From NCBI RefSeq assembly GCF_029892105.1, contig NZ_JARZAJ010000054.1:1-38970 (forward strand): a DNA stretch of 38,970 nt. Direction: 5' to 3'. The notes under the pieces were generated by a model. The model ran no database searches. It worked only from the letters and a program-made list of their open reading frames with translations, and had not been told where the DNA came from. Position 1 is the stretch's first letter. Each line of letters begins with the position of its first letter. Source of the DNA: Kitasatospora sp. GP82. GTDB taxonomy: Bacteria; Actinomycetota; Actinomycetes; Streptomycetales; Streptomycetaceae. Position numbers and translations under genes: made by a program. This document shows, piece after piece, positions 1 to 7,200 of this stretch.

Positions 1-92
1 GCGCCGGCGCCCCCCGGGGGGCCGCCGCCCCCCCCCGCCCGCCGCCCCGCCCCGGGGGCGGGGCGGGCCCGCCGGCCCGCCCCCCCCCCCCG
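1..92. other. A/T-free low-complexity sequence at the window edge
   Basis: The first 92 bases consist only of G and C, with runs of five to eleven C. No reading frame or recognisable signal is visible. This looks like a contig end or collapsed low-complexity assembly rather than functional DNA. A normal sequence context resumes just before the DUF1259 gene. Confidence 0.6.
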
Positions 93-171
93 TCGACCGT
101 CCGGTCGCGTCGTGGCTACAGGGGAAGAGCTTGTTCGTGTGTTTGCATCTTCTCCTGGAGGTGTGCATGCG

Positions 172-1173
172 ATGAGTGAGAACCGTCGTCAGGACATGTG
201 GGCGCGGGCTGGTGTGCCGCGACGGCAGCTGTTGACCTCCGCCGCGCTGGCGCCGGTACTGGCCGGGACGGGAGCAGCCGTTGCTCATGCCGAGCCAACT
301 GCGGCCGGTGGAAAGGACGGTGGGGACCCGGTCAGGCCGGTGCCCACCACCGAGGCGGACTGGAGAGGGGTTGCGCAGGCTCTGGGCCGACCGGGCAACC
401 TGATCCGTGGGACGTACTATCACACCGCCTTCCCGCGTGGGGACCTGTGCGTGGTTTCGCGCGGTGTCACCGTCACACCGGGGCTTGCACTGGGTTCGCA
501 CGTGTCCTTCGTCCGGTACAGCGACGGCAGCAGGATGCTGATGGGCGACTTGGTGGTCGCCGAAGGCGAGTTGCAGAGGGTGACCGATGCCCTGCAGGCC
601 CAGGGGATCGCGCAGACCGCCATCCACAAGCACCTGCTTGCGCAGACCTCCGACGTCTGGTGGACCCACGTCTGCGCACACGGTCACGACGAGGTGGCCC
701 TGGCACGCGGTCTGCGCGCAGCGCTCGATCACACCTGCACCCCGCCCCCGACCCCGCCGGTTCCGCTCCAGCCCATCGACCTGGACACCGCCGGAATCGA
801 CGCCGCGCTGGGCGCCAAGGGGACGAACAACGGCGACGTCTACACCTGTGTCTTCGTCCGCCGCGAGACCGTCACCGACGAGGGGCACATCCTGCCGCCG
901 GGCCTGGGGGCGACCACGGCCTTCAACTTCCAGCCGCTGGGCCGCGGTCGGGCCGCACTCAGCGGCGACCTCGCCATGGTCGCCGGCGAGGTCCAGGAGG
1001 CTCTCAAGGCACTGCGGCGCGGCGGGATCGACCTCGTCGAGCTCCACAACCACGGCTTGACGGACGAACCCCGCCTGTTCTTCACCCACCTCTGGGCCGT
1101 GGGCGACGCCGTCACGCTCGCCGGAGCGCTTCGCCCCGCGGTGGTCGCCACCAATGTCGTGCCGAGCCCCTGA
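172..1173 (+). CDS. Exported tandem DUF1259 (LppY/LpqO-type) protein
   Basis: I chose the ATG at 172 because GGAGGTG lies at 157-163; an in-frame GTG at 112 would add 20 residues from the low-complexity edge. The N-terminus has a Tat-like signal (PRRQLL followed by an alanine-rich hydrophobic stretch ending AHA-E), so the protein is probably exported. Two DUF1259 repeats follow, roughly residues 55-190 and 205-320. Each has the family signature of a 'GDL' strand, a 'ALQAQGI/ALRRGGI' helix and a conserved H-x-H: 'AIHKHLL' in repeat one, 'LHNHGL' in repeat two, each followed by a W/F-x-x-H-x-x-A/W strand. The family is known from mycobacterial LppY/LpqO; no biochemical function is established to my knowledge. 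It sits 763 bp upstream of the SARP gene, and I see no reason to place it in the biosynthetic cluster. Both H-x-H pairs could bind a metal, but that is inference. Confidence 0.82.
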   Translation: MSENRRQDMWARAGVPRRQLLTSAALAPVLAGTGAAVAHAEPTAAGGKDGGDPVRPVPTTEADWRGVAQALGRPGNLIRGTYYHTAFPRGDLCVVSRGVTVTPGLALGSHVSFVRYSDGSRMLMGDLVVAEGELQRVTDALQAQGIAQTAIHKHLLAQTSDVWWTHVCAHGHDEVALARGLRAALDHTCTPPPTPPVPLQPIDLDTAGIDAALGAKGTNNGDVYTCVFVRRETVTDEGHILPPGLGATTAFNFQPLGRGRAALSGDLAMVAGEVQEALKALRRGGIDLVELHNHGLTDEPRLFFTHLWAVGDAVTLAGALRPAVVATNVVPSP

Positions 1174-1202
1174 CCGTCGAGCGCAGGTGACTGCCGGATC
1201 TC

Positions 1203-1805
1203 GTGGCTCCATGGGCCGCAGGCATGGAATGTGACAGCTGGAGTCCTTGGAGTGATCATGTGTTGCCGGAAGAGCTCGCCGCGCCGAGCAGCCGGCCCTG
1301 GCGGGACGTCTACGCCGCGTCGAGTGCCCGGCACTCCTACGTCCTGGAGGACGTGCTCTTCTCGATGATGGCGCACATGTCCTACGACCTGCCGCTGGCC
1401 CTGCGGAGGATGGCCGAGCGGGAAGACCCGCGCAGCCACATCGCCGACTTCGAGCGGATGAACGAGGTGCTGGACTCCAGCATCGAGGAGGTCGAGGACC
1501 ACGTTGCCGCCCGCTACTGCCGCGGGCTCGCCTTTCTGGACCATCTGTTCACCCGCGGCGAGAAGCTGCTGACCGGTGACGGGATCCGGGTCGTCCGGGG
1601 CCTGGCCTGGTTCAACCTGGACAGGCTGCTGGATCCGCAGCCCGCCGAGGCCGCGAAGCGGTCGATCGAGCGGAGCACGGCCGTGGTGATCGCAGAAGCC
1701 CGCTGTGCAAGGGGCTGGAAGCTGCGCCTCGTCCAGCGTGTCGTGCGCCGGCTGGTCCCCGCTCGGCGGCAACGGCCACCGGCGGGAAGTCAAATGCATT
1801 CCTGA
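1203..1805 (+). CDS. DUF5995-like protein, possibly N-terminally short
   Basis: The frame encodes up to 200 residues. Residues ~45-160 resemble the actinobacterial DUF5995 family: an 'LEDVLFSMMAHMSYDLPLAL' helix, then 'DFERMNEVLDSSIEEVEDHVAARY' and an 'RGLAWFNLDRLL' segment. The family core is helical and of unknown function. The start is uncertain: GTG at 1203 or ATG at 1224 both lack a convincing Shine-Dalgarno sequence, and family members as I recall them carry extra N-terminal helices, so this copy may be truncated at its 5' end. The C-terminus is Arg-rich (RRLVPARRQR). It begins 29 bp after the DUF1259 gene and could share its transcript. Nothing links it functionally to neighbours. Confidence 0.6.
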   Translation: MAPWAAGMECDSWSPWSDHVLPEELAAPSSRPWRDVYAASSARHSYVLEDVLFSMMAHMSYDLPLALRRMAEREDPRSHIADFERMNEVLDSSIEEVEDHVAARYCRGLAFLDHLFTRGEKLLTGDGIRVVRGLAWFNLDRLLDPQPAEAAKRSIERSTAVVIAEARCARGWKLRLVQRVVRRLVPARRQRPPAGSQMHS

Positions 1806-1935
1806 TGCTCAATCAGATGCATGCCCCGCCCCGATATTTCCCCCGCCGCGGCGGGCGAATCCGGCCCTCCGTCCGTTCCGAGGAGTGCCTATGATGCCCT
1901 CCACCTGGTGGTTCTAGTACGGAGGGGGACTGGCT
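1806..1935 (+). promoter_or_regulatory. Leader region of the SARP gene with a 14-bp palindrome
   Basis: This spacer holds a short inverted repeat CTGAT-GCTCA-ATCAG just after the DUF5995-like stop, and a perfect 14-bp palindrome CCCGCCGCGGCGGG at 1842-1855. Either could end upstream transcription or act as an operator. A strong Shine-Dalgarno (GGAGGGGG, 1921-1928) precedes the GTG start at 1936. I could not assign a convincing -10/-35 pair. Confidence 0.4.
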
Positions 1936-4900
1936 GTGGAACGGAACGACCCGGAAGGGGTGAGGTTCAACGTCCTCGGGCCACTGGAGGTATGGGCCGG
2001 CAACGCCAGGGTCCAGCTCGGCGGGCCGGTCCGGGAGCGGGTCCTCGCCATGCTCCTGCTGGAGCCGGGCCGGGTGGTGCCGGTCTCCCGGCTGGTCGAG
2101 GCCGTCTGGGCGGACGACCCGCCGGAGACCGCCGCCCACCAGGTCCGCAAGGCCGTCGCCGACCTTCGGCACCGCATTTCGAACGGCGCCAGGACCATCG
2201 TCACCGACGGCCCCGGCTACCGGATGGACCTCGCCGAAGGCCAGCTCGACCTCGCCGTCTTCGGCGATCTCGTCCGCCGGGCCAGGGCGGCCGTGGCTGC
2301 GGGGAACCCCGAGGAGGCGGTGTCGGCGCTGCGCTCCGCGCTGGCGCTCTGGCGCGGCCCGGTGCTGTCCGGGGCGGCCGGCATGGTCATCGAGGCGGCC
2401 GCCGCCACGCTGGAGGAGCGGCGGCTCAGCGCGGCCGAGCAGAGCTTCGAGCTGCGGCTGGGGCTGGGCGAGACCGGCGCGATCGCCGCCGAACTGCGCG
2501 AACTCGTCGCCGAGCATCCGCTGCGCGAAACGCTGCGCGGCCAGTTGATGCTCGCGCTCTACCGCTCCGGCCGGCCGGCCGAGGCCCTGGAGGAGTTCGG
2601 CCGTGTCCGGGAGCTGTTGCGGGACGAGCTCGGGATCGACCCGGGCGCCCAGCTGGCCGCACTGCACGAGGGCATCCTGCGCAACAGCCCGGAGCTCGCG
2701 GCGCCCGAACCGCCGGCCGTACCGACCGCGCCGGACGTCCAGCGGGTCGCCGCCGGCGGCCGGCCGCGCGCCGAGGCACCCTCCACCCTCCCGTACGACC
2801 TGGCGGACTTCACCGGCCGCGAGCAGGAGCTGAAGCGCATCGGAGAGGTCGGCACGCTGCCGCACGAGGAGCGGACGCCGGTCGTCGCCATCGACGGGAT
2901 GGGCGGCTCCGGCAAGACCTCCCTGGCGGTGCGGGCCGCACACCAGCTGGCCGAGTGCTACCCCGACGGCCAGCTCTACATCGACCTGCGCGGCCACACC
3001 CCCGGCGAGCAGCAGCTGCAACCCGGCGCCACCGTCGACATCCTGCTGCGCGCCCTCGGGCTGCCCGCCGACCGGATACCGGAGGCGCGCGAGGACCGCT
3101 GTGCACTGTGGCGGGCCACCGTCTCGCAGCGCCGGCTGCTGATCCTGCTGGACAACGCGGCCGACACCTCCCAGATCCTGCCGGTGCTGCCGCCGACCCC
3201 CGGCTGCCTGGTCCTGGTCACCAGCCGGGCGCGGCTGGTGGACCTGGACGGCGCGGACTGGATCTCGCTCGGCGCCATGCCCCCGGCCGAGAGCGCCGAC
3301 CTGATCGCCGGCACCCTCGGCCGGCAGCAGGCGGAGAACGAGCCGGAGGCCGCCGCCGAACTGGCCGAGCTCTGCGGACACCTCCCGCTGGCCCTGCGGC
3401 TGGCGACCGCCCGACTGCGCAACCGGCCGCTGTGGACCGTCGGTTACCTGGTCGACCGGCTCCGCGACGACTCCCGGCGGCTGGACGAGCTTAGCTCCGG
3501 CGAGCGCAGCGTGGAGGCCACGCTGCGCCTGTCGTACCAGGCCATGGGGGAGCGGTACCGGGTGGCGTTCCGGCTGCTCGGGCTGCATCCCGGGGCGGAC
3601 ATCGACCTCTGGTCGGCGGCGTCCCTGCTGGGCACCGGCCCCCAGGAGGCCGAGGACATCCTGGAGCGGCTGCTGGACTTCCACCTGCTCCAGCAGCATG
3701 AACTCGGGCTGTACACCTTCCACGACCTGGTCCGCAGCTTCGCGCAACGCCTGCGCAACGAGGACCCGGAGCAGAGCCGGCGCGCCGCGCTGGAGCGCGT
3801 GCTCGACTACTACCTGGCGGCGACGGGACAGGCGTGCGACCTGATGTTCCCGGGCCGCGAGCTGACAGAGTCCCGGCGAATCGGGACGGTCTTCGGCCTG
3901 CCGCCGGTGCAGAGCCAGGCCGAGGCCCTGCACTGGTTCGACCGGGAGAAGAACAGTGTCCTTGAGGCGGTGCGGCTGGCGGCGGTGAACCGGTTCCCGC
4001 AGCATGCCGCCGAGATCGCCCGCCATGCCGTGTTCCATCTGAACCTGCGGGGTCTGCACCAGGAGTTCACGGCCCTCGCGTCAGCCGGAGCCGCCGCGGC
4101 GCGTGAAGCCGGCGACCACCAGCTGACGCGTATGCACCTGTTCAACCTCGCGGTCGCCCAGTGGAAACTCGGTGAGTTCCAGCAGGGAATCACTGCGGCG
4201 AGCGAGGGTCTCGAGTGCGCCCGGACCTCCGGTGACCGCCGGGGGGAGGGACTCTGCCTGCACGCCCTGGGGATGCTGCACAGCGCGACCGGGAACCTGG
4301 CCCGGGCGCGGGAGGAACTGCGGCAGGGCATCGCCATCCACCGGGACATCGGCGACCGGCGCCACCAGGCGCAGGCGCTGACCCATCTGAGCGAGGTGTC
4401 CACCTGGCTCGGCAGCCACGACGAGGGGATCCGGGCCGCCGAGGAAGCGGTGCGGCTCAGCCGGGAGCTGAAGAGCGAGGTCAGCGAGATCGTGTCGCTG
4501 GCCGATCTCGCCTACGCCCACCTCGCCTCGGGCCGGGACGAGGAGGCGGTCGGCCTGCTCGATCGGGCCCGGAAGATGTGCCAGACGTCGGAGGTCCCGG
4601 AGAACGTGGTGCTGGTCCTGGTGCTCTCGGCGGACGCCTACGACCGTCTGGGCCGTACCGAAGAGGCGGACGTCTTCGCGGAGCAGGCACGTGAACTCGT
4701 CCACAAGCGGGGAACACCCATGCGCCGGTCCACGGTCGAGAACATCCTCGGACTCGTCCAACAGCGGCGCGGCGATCGGATGAGTTCGCTCCGTTCCTAC
4801 CAGCGGGCCTATGAGTTCGCCGTCTCGATCGGCTACCGGATCGAGATGGCCCACGCACTGGGCGGCCTGGCGGAGGTCTCGTCGTTGCTGGGCGACACCC

Positions 4901-4995
4901 AAGCGGCGGCCGACCACCGGGATCGGGCCGCCGGTCTCTTCGACGGGATGGGAGTGCCCGAGCACGCCCGTCGGGGTCTGATGCCCGCTCACTGA
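1936..4995 (+). CDS. AfsR/SARP-family regulator with NB-ARC and TPR domains
   Basis: This is a 1019-residue transcriptional activator of the large SARP class, the size and layout of AfsR. Residues ~8-95 form the OmpR-like winged helix (LGPLEVWAG; RKAVADLRHRI). Residues ~100-250 are the bacterial transcriptional activation domain (ending GIDPGAQLAALHEGIL). Residues ~290-540 are an NB-ARC/STAND ATPase: P-loop GMGGSGKT with Lys327, and Walker B RRLLILLDN with Asp406. Residues ~700-1010 are alpha-helical tetratricopeptide-like repeats (pattern ALTHLSEV, LADLAYAHLASG). The GTG start is fixed by GGAGG at 1921. Such proteins bind 11-bp-spaced heptad repeats and recruit RNA polymerase, with the ATPase/TPR part sensing a signal. 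Matching heptads occur at 5193-5221 and 7087-7127, so it is the likely pathway-specific activator of the adjacent cluster. It converges on the small peptide gene, and the two stop-codon ends overlap by 7 bp. Confidence 0.93.
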   Translation: MERNDPEGVRFNVLGPLEVWAGNARVQLGGPVRERVLAMLLLEPGRVVPVSRLVEAVWADDPPETAAHQVRKAVADLRHRISNGARTIVTDGPGYRMDLAEGQLDLAVFGDLVRRARAAVAAGNPEEAVSALRSALALWRGPVLSGAAGMVIEAAAATLEERRLSAAEQSFELRLGLGETGAIAAELRELVAEHPLRETLRGQLMLALYRSGRPAEALEEFGRVRELLRDELGIDPGAQLAALHEGILRNSPELAAPEPPAVPTAPDVQRVAAGGRPRAEAPSTLPYDLADFTGREQELKRIGEVGTLPHEERTPVVAIDGMGGSGKTSLAVRAAHQLAECYPDGQLYIDLRGHTPGEQQLQPGATVDILLRALGLPADRIPEAREDRCALWRATVSQRRLLILLDNAADTSQILPVLPPTPGCLVLVTSRARLVDLDGADWISLGAMPPAESADLIAGTLGRQQAENEPEAAAELAELCGHLPLALRLATARLRNRPLWTVGYLVDRLRDDSRRLDELSSGERSVEATLRLSYQAMGERYRVAFRLLGLHPGADIDLWSAASLLGTGPQEAEDILERLLDFHLLQQHELGLYTFHDLVRSFAQRLRNEDPEQSRRAALERVLDYYLAATGQACDLMFPGRELTESRRIGTVFGLPPVQSQAEALHWFDREKNSVLEAVRLAAVNRFPQHAAEIARHAVFHLNLRGLHQEFTALASAGAAAAREAGDHQLTRMHLFNLAVAQWKLGEFQQGITAASEGLECARTSGDRRGEGLCLHALGMLHSATGNLARAREELRQGIAIHRDIGDRRHQAQALTHLSEVSTWLGSHDEGIRAAEEAVRLSRELKSEVSEIVSLADLAYAHLASGRDEEAVGLLDRARKMCQTSEVPENVVLVLVLSADAYDRLGRTEEADVFAEQARELVHKRGTPMRRSTVENILGLVQQRRGDRMSSLRSYQRAYEFAVSIGYRIEMAHALGGLAEVSSLLGDTQAAADHRDRAAGLFDGMGVPEHARRGLMPAH

Positions 4996-5132
4996 CCGGC
5001 GAGGGCCGGTCCCGAGTCGCTCGCCAGAATCACGGGGGCGGAGGGCCGCTCCTGCCCCGACACGGCCGTCCCGCAGCCGATGACGGCGGCAAGCGCGAAA
5101 ATTCCGATAAGTGTGGCCAGCTTGGCGCGCAT
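4989..5132 (-). CDS. 47-residue lipoprotein-like or secreted small peptide
   Basis: The ATG at 5132 is preceded by a good ribosome site (AGGAGAG, about 6 bases upstream), and the frame runs 47 codons to TGA. The N-terminus is a textbook signal: MRAK, then a hydrophobic stretch LATLIGIFALAAVIG, then Cys20. V-I-G-C fits a lipobox, which would leave a 28-residue lipidated peptide starting C-G-T-A-V-S; cleavage after AVS by signal peptidase I is the alternative. The mature part is Pro/Ser/Ala-rich with no further Cys and ends GPALAGQ. It lies downstream of the decayed ATP-grasp on the same strand, with its own heptad-repeat region 61-89 bp upstream of the start. Its 3' end overlaps the last 7 bases of the SARP gene. 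I do not recognise the family. It could be an exported signal or chaperone peptide, an immunity lipoprotein, or a ribosomal substrate for the cluster; none of these is shown. Confidence 0.68.
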   Translation of the reverse strand: MRAKLATLIGIFALAAVIGCGTAVSGQERPSAPVILASDSGPALAGQ

Positions 5133-5192
5133 AGCACTCTCCTGAAGGTTCCTCGGCTGTCGTTTTCGACATCACCGATACTCGTCGCCGCC

Positions 5193-5221
5193 GTTCCCGC
5201 TCCGCTCCCGGTGCCGTCCCG
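5193..5221. promoter_or_regulatory. Candidate SARP box: three heptads at 11-bp spacing
   Basis: On the plus strand, GTTCCCG (5193-5199), GCTCCCG (5204-5210) and CGTCCCG (5215-5221) are each separated by 4 bp, giving an 11-bp period. SARP regulators are known to bind such heptad direct repeats. The first 18 bases match the repeat pair at 7087-7104 at 16 of 18 positions. The box lies 61-89 bp upstream of the small peptide start at 5132, a plausible promoter position for that minus-strand gene. A weak -10-like TATCGG lies between them. Confidence 0.5.
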
Positions 5222-5275
5222 CTCCCGGCGGTATCGGAGCGATATCGCGGGAACGCGGCCCCGGGTGGACCTCGG

Positions 5276-5833
5276 TCAGCAGCGGGATCCGGTCGCCGCC
5301 GGGCCGGCCTGCGACGCCACGATCCGTGGGCCCCTGGCGGTGAGGACCACGTCGGTGTGGGCCGGGCCCGACTCGTAGTCGGCCAGGTCGAGCAGCGCGG
5401 TGACGCTGGAGCGGATCAGCATCTGCTCGCGTTCCGGCAGGGGGGCCGGGAGCACATGCCCGCCGCTCTGCTTGGCGGTGATGCCGATGACATAGTGCGC
5501 GCCATCGACGGTGAGCGTCTCGACGCTGAACTCCGGCCCCACCGCGTACTCTTCGACCAGGTAGGGACCCGGGGGTCCGGTCTCGTCGATCCGCCGGCGC
5601 CACGCGTCGAGCCCGGCCTCGTCCGACACCAGGGCGGCACCCCGGCCGTCCGCCAGGTCGGAGGGCTCGACGGTCACCGGCAGACCGAGGCGGTGTGCCG
5701 CGGCGCGGACCTCCTCGGCCGTGTCGACGGTCACCGCGCGGACCACGGACACGCCGAGTGCCCCCGCCTCGGCCGCGAGCGCCCGGACGGTGTTCACCAT
5801 CAGGAAGCGGTCGGATTCACGGTTGTCCGGCAT
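5276..5833 (-). pseudogene. Decayed, frameshifted ATP-grasp ligase remnant
   Basis: The 185-residue frame aligns by eye to the central part of a carboxylate-amine ligase ATP-grasp. It has the D-x-x-x-M helix, 'AAAHRLGLPVTVEP', 'YLVEEYAVGPEFSVETLTVDG' and 'PAHTDVVLTARGPRIVASQA'. The N-terminal Rossmann lobe is missing. The ATP-binding Lys of the usual VVVKP is Glu (VTVEP), and the metal-binding Glu of the usual IVESQ is Ala. Near 5301-5308 the frame breaks: one extra C in the run would restore S-Q-A-R-P-G-G-D-R-I-P, the family motif, but the restored frame then ends without the normal C-terminal lobe (stop near 5172). It is therefore almost certainly inactive. The start is either ATG 5833 or ATG 5800, the latter overlapping the cysE stop as TGATG. 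It shows that the locus once held another ATP-grasp of the kind present at 12.4-15.9 and 17.4-18.7 kb. Confidence 0.72.
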
Positions 5834-6408
5834 TCGTTGTGGCGGTCCCTTCTCTCAGTACGGCCTCGACTGCGGATGACCGCGGTCGGTGCACAGACCT
5901 GGGCGAACGCGGGAACATCCTCAAGCACCAGGGACTGGGCCCCGACGATCGCACGGTCGCCGACCGTGACCGGGCCGAGCACGGTCGCATTGGTGCCGAG
6001 GACCACACCGTTGCCCACCACCGGATGCCGGCGCTCTCCCTCGGGGCGGTCCCGGTCGCGCCACCACCCGACCGCGCCCAGCGTCACCTGGTGGTAGACG
6101 GTCACATCGTCCCCCACCCTCGCGGTCTCCCCGATCACCACGGCCGCGCCGTGGTCGATGAACACCCGCCGTCCCAGGGCCGCACCGGGATGGATCTCCA
6201 CACCCGTCGTCCGGCGGGCGACCCTGGCCATCGTCCGGGCGAGCAACCGGAATCCGCGCCGGTACAGCGGATGGGCCAGCCGATGCGTCCACAGCGCGGG
6301 GAGCGCGGGGTGCCACAGCGCCTCCAGCCTGCTGCGGACGGACGGATCCCGCTCCAGGACCACGCACAGGTCCTCGTACATGGTGGACAGAACTCGGCTT
6401 GTCCGCAC
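5800..6408 (-). CDS. cysE: Serine O-acetyltransferase
   Basis: The enzyme transfers acetyl from acetyl-CoA to L-serine, giving O-acetylserine. I chose GTG at 6408 because AGGGG lies 8 bases upstream; ATG 6381 has no ribosome site. Residues ~10-60 are the N-terminal helices (YEDLCVVLERDPSVRSRLEALW). Residues ~68-175 are the left-handed beta-helix hexapeptide domain with the CysE signature: Asp85-His86 in FIDHGAAVVIGETA, and His106 in VYHQVTLG. 'HPVVGNGVVLGTNATVLGPVTVGD' follows. At 202 residues it has the length of short actinobacterial CysE. It begins 34 bp after the FMN reductase stop. A cysteine-synthase-like PLP enzyme sits in the divergent operon, so O-acetylserine is probably made here as precursor for a beta-substituted alanine rather than for housekeeping cysteine; that is inference from context. 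Confidence 0.88.
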   Translation of the reverse strand: MRTSRVLSTMYEDLCVVLERDPSVRSRLEALWHPALPALWTHRLAHPLYRRGFRLLARTMARVARRTTGVEIHPGAALGRRVFIDHGAAVVIGETARVGDDVTVYHQVTLGAVGWWRDRDRPEGERRHPVVGNGVVLGTNATVLGPVTVGDRAIVGAQSLVLEDVPAFAQVCAPTAVIRSRGRTERRDRHNECRTTVNPTAS

Positions 6409-6442
6409 GGATGTTCCCCTTTCGGCGGCGAGTGCGCGGGTT

Positions 6443-7018
6443 TCAGTCCACTGACACGGCGGCAGCGAGCCGCTCGCGTACGACGGCGACGGTGGTGTCG
6501 ACCAGGCTGCGCAGTGCGGCGACCACCTCCGGGTCGTCGTACTCACCGGCCGGGTTGCGCCGCCGCACCGCGTGGCCGACCGCCACCGGCTCGTGCTCGA
6601 CGACCAACGCCCCGCAGCGGGTGAGGAGTTCGCGCAGGGCGGGCTGGGCGTCCACCGCGCCGCGAGCCCCGGGCGAGGCACTGGCCAGCGCGATCACCCG
6701 GCCTTCGAGCGGGCTGACCTCACCCCGGGAGAGCCAGTCCAGGGCGTTCTTCAGCACACCGGAAGCGGCCCCGTTGTACGACGGAGTACTGATGAACACC
6801 GCATCGGCGTCCGCCACCTGCTCCTGCGCCGCGCGGACCGCCGCAGAGGAGTCCTCGGCCTCCAGGTCCTGGTCGAAGTAGGGCAGCAGGCCCGGCGACA
6901 ACACCGAGATCTCGGCGTCGGGAACGGACTCCAGCAGCAGGCGCCGCACCGTGGCGAGCACAGCGGAATTCGCCGACTCGCGCCGGAGCGAACCGGAAAT
7001 CAGGACAGTCTTGAGCAC
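6443..7018 (-). CDS. NAD(P)H-dependent FMN reductase
   Basis: A 191-residue flavodoxin-like reductase. The GTG start at 7018 has a strong GGAGGAG about 9 bases upstream. The FMN phosphate loop GSLRRESAN is at residues 9-17, the isoalloxazine loop is 'STPSYNGAASGVLKNALDWLSRGE' near 76-100, and 'LASASPGARGA' near 110-120 contacts the cofactor in this family. Such enzymes reduce FMN with NAD(P)H or act directly on quinones, azo or chromate substrates; in biosynthetic clusters they often supply reduced flavin or catalyse a redox tailoring step. It opens the minus-strand operon FMN reductase-cysE-(ATP-grasp remnant)-small peptide. A second, unrelated-looking FMN reductase is in the plus-strand operon at 15848, so the pathway appears to use two. 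Confidence 0.85.
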   Translation of the reverse strand: MLKTVLISGSLRRESANSAVLATVRRLLLESVPDAEISVLSPGLLPYFDQDLEAEDSSAAVRAAQEQVADADAVFISTPSYNGAASGVLKNALDWLSRGEVSPLEGRVIALASASPGARGAVDAQPALRELLTRCGALVVEHEPVAVGHAVRRRNPAGEYDDPEVVAALRSLVDTTVAVVRERLAAAVSVD

Positions 7019-7086
7019 GACTACATCTCCTCCTCAGCCTGGTGCCGACCGTGTTCGTCGACCCGCCGGTCAGTGTGCTCGGCGGG

Positions 7087-7127
7087 GTTCCCGTTCCGTT
7101 CCCGCTCGCCGTGGGAGCGGAACGGGA
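7087..7127. promoter_or_regulatory. Divergent promoter region with paired SARP-type heptads
   Basis: In the 182-bp space between the FMN reductase and WD40 genes, GTTCCCG (7087-7093) and GTTCCCG (7098-7104) repeat at exactly 11 bp. The facing strand carries a similar pair, CTCCCG-TTCC-GCTCCC, read backwards from 7127 to 7113. Together they form an inverted repeat (14 of 15 bases) around a 9-bp centre. Heptads with 11-bp spacing are the known binding pattern of SARP regulators, and one box per direction fits divergent activation. Only a weak ribosome site (AAGGGA) precedes the WD40 ATG. Confidence 0.55.
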
Positions 7128-7200
7128 GTGCCCGCGACCAGTCTGGATCTCAGCCGGAGACCCCGGCCGCAACAGATCAGGCATCAGTTAAGGGAAATAC

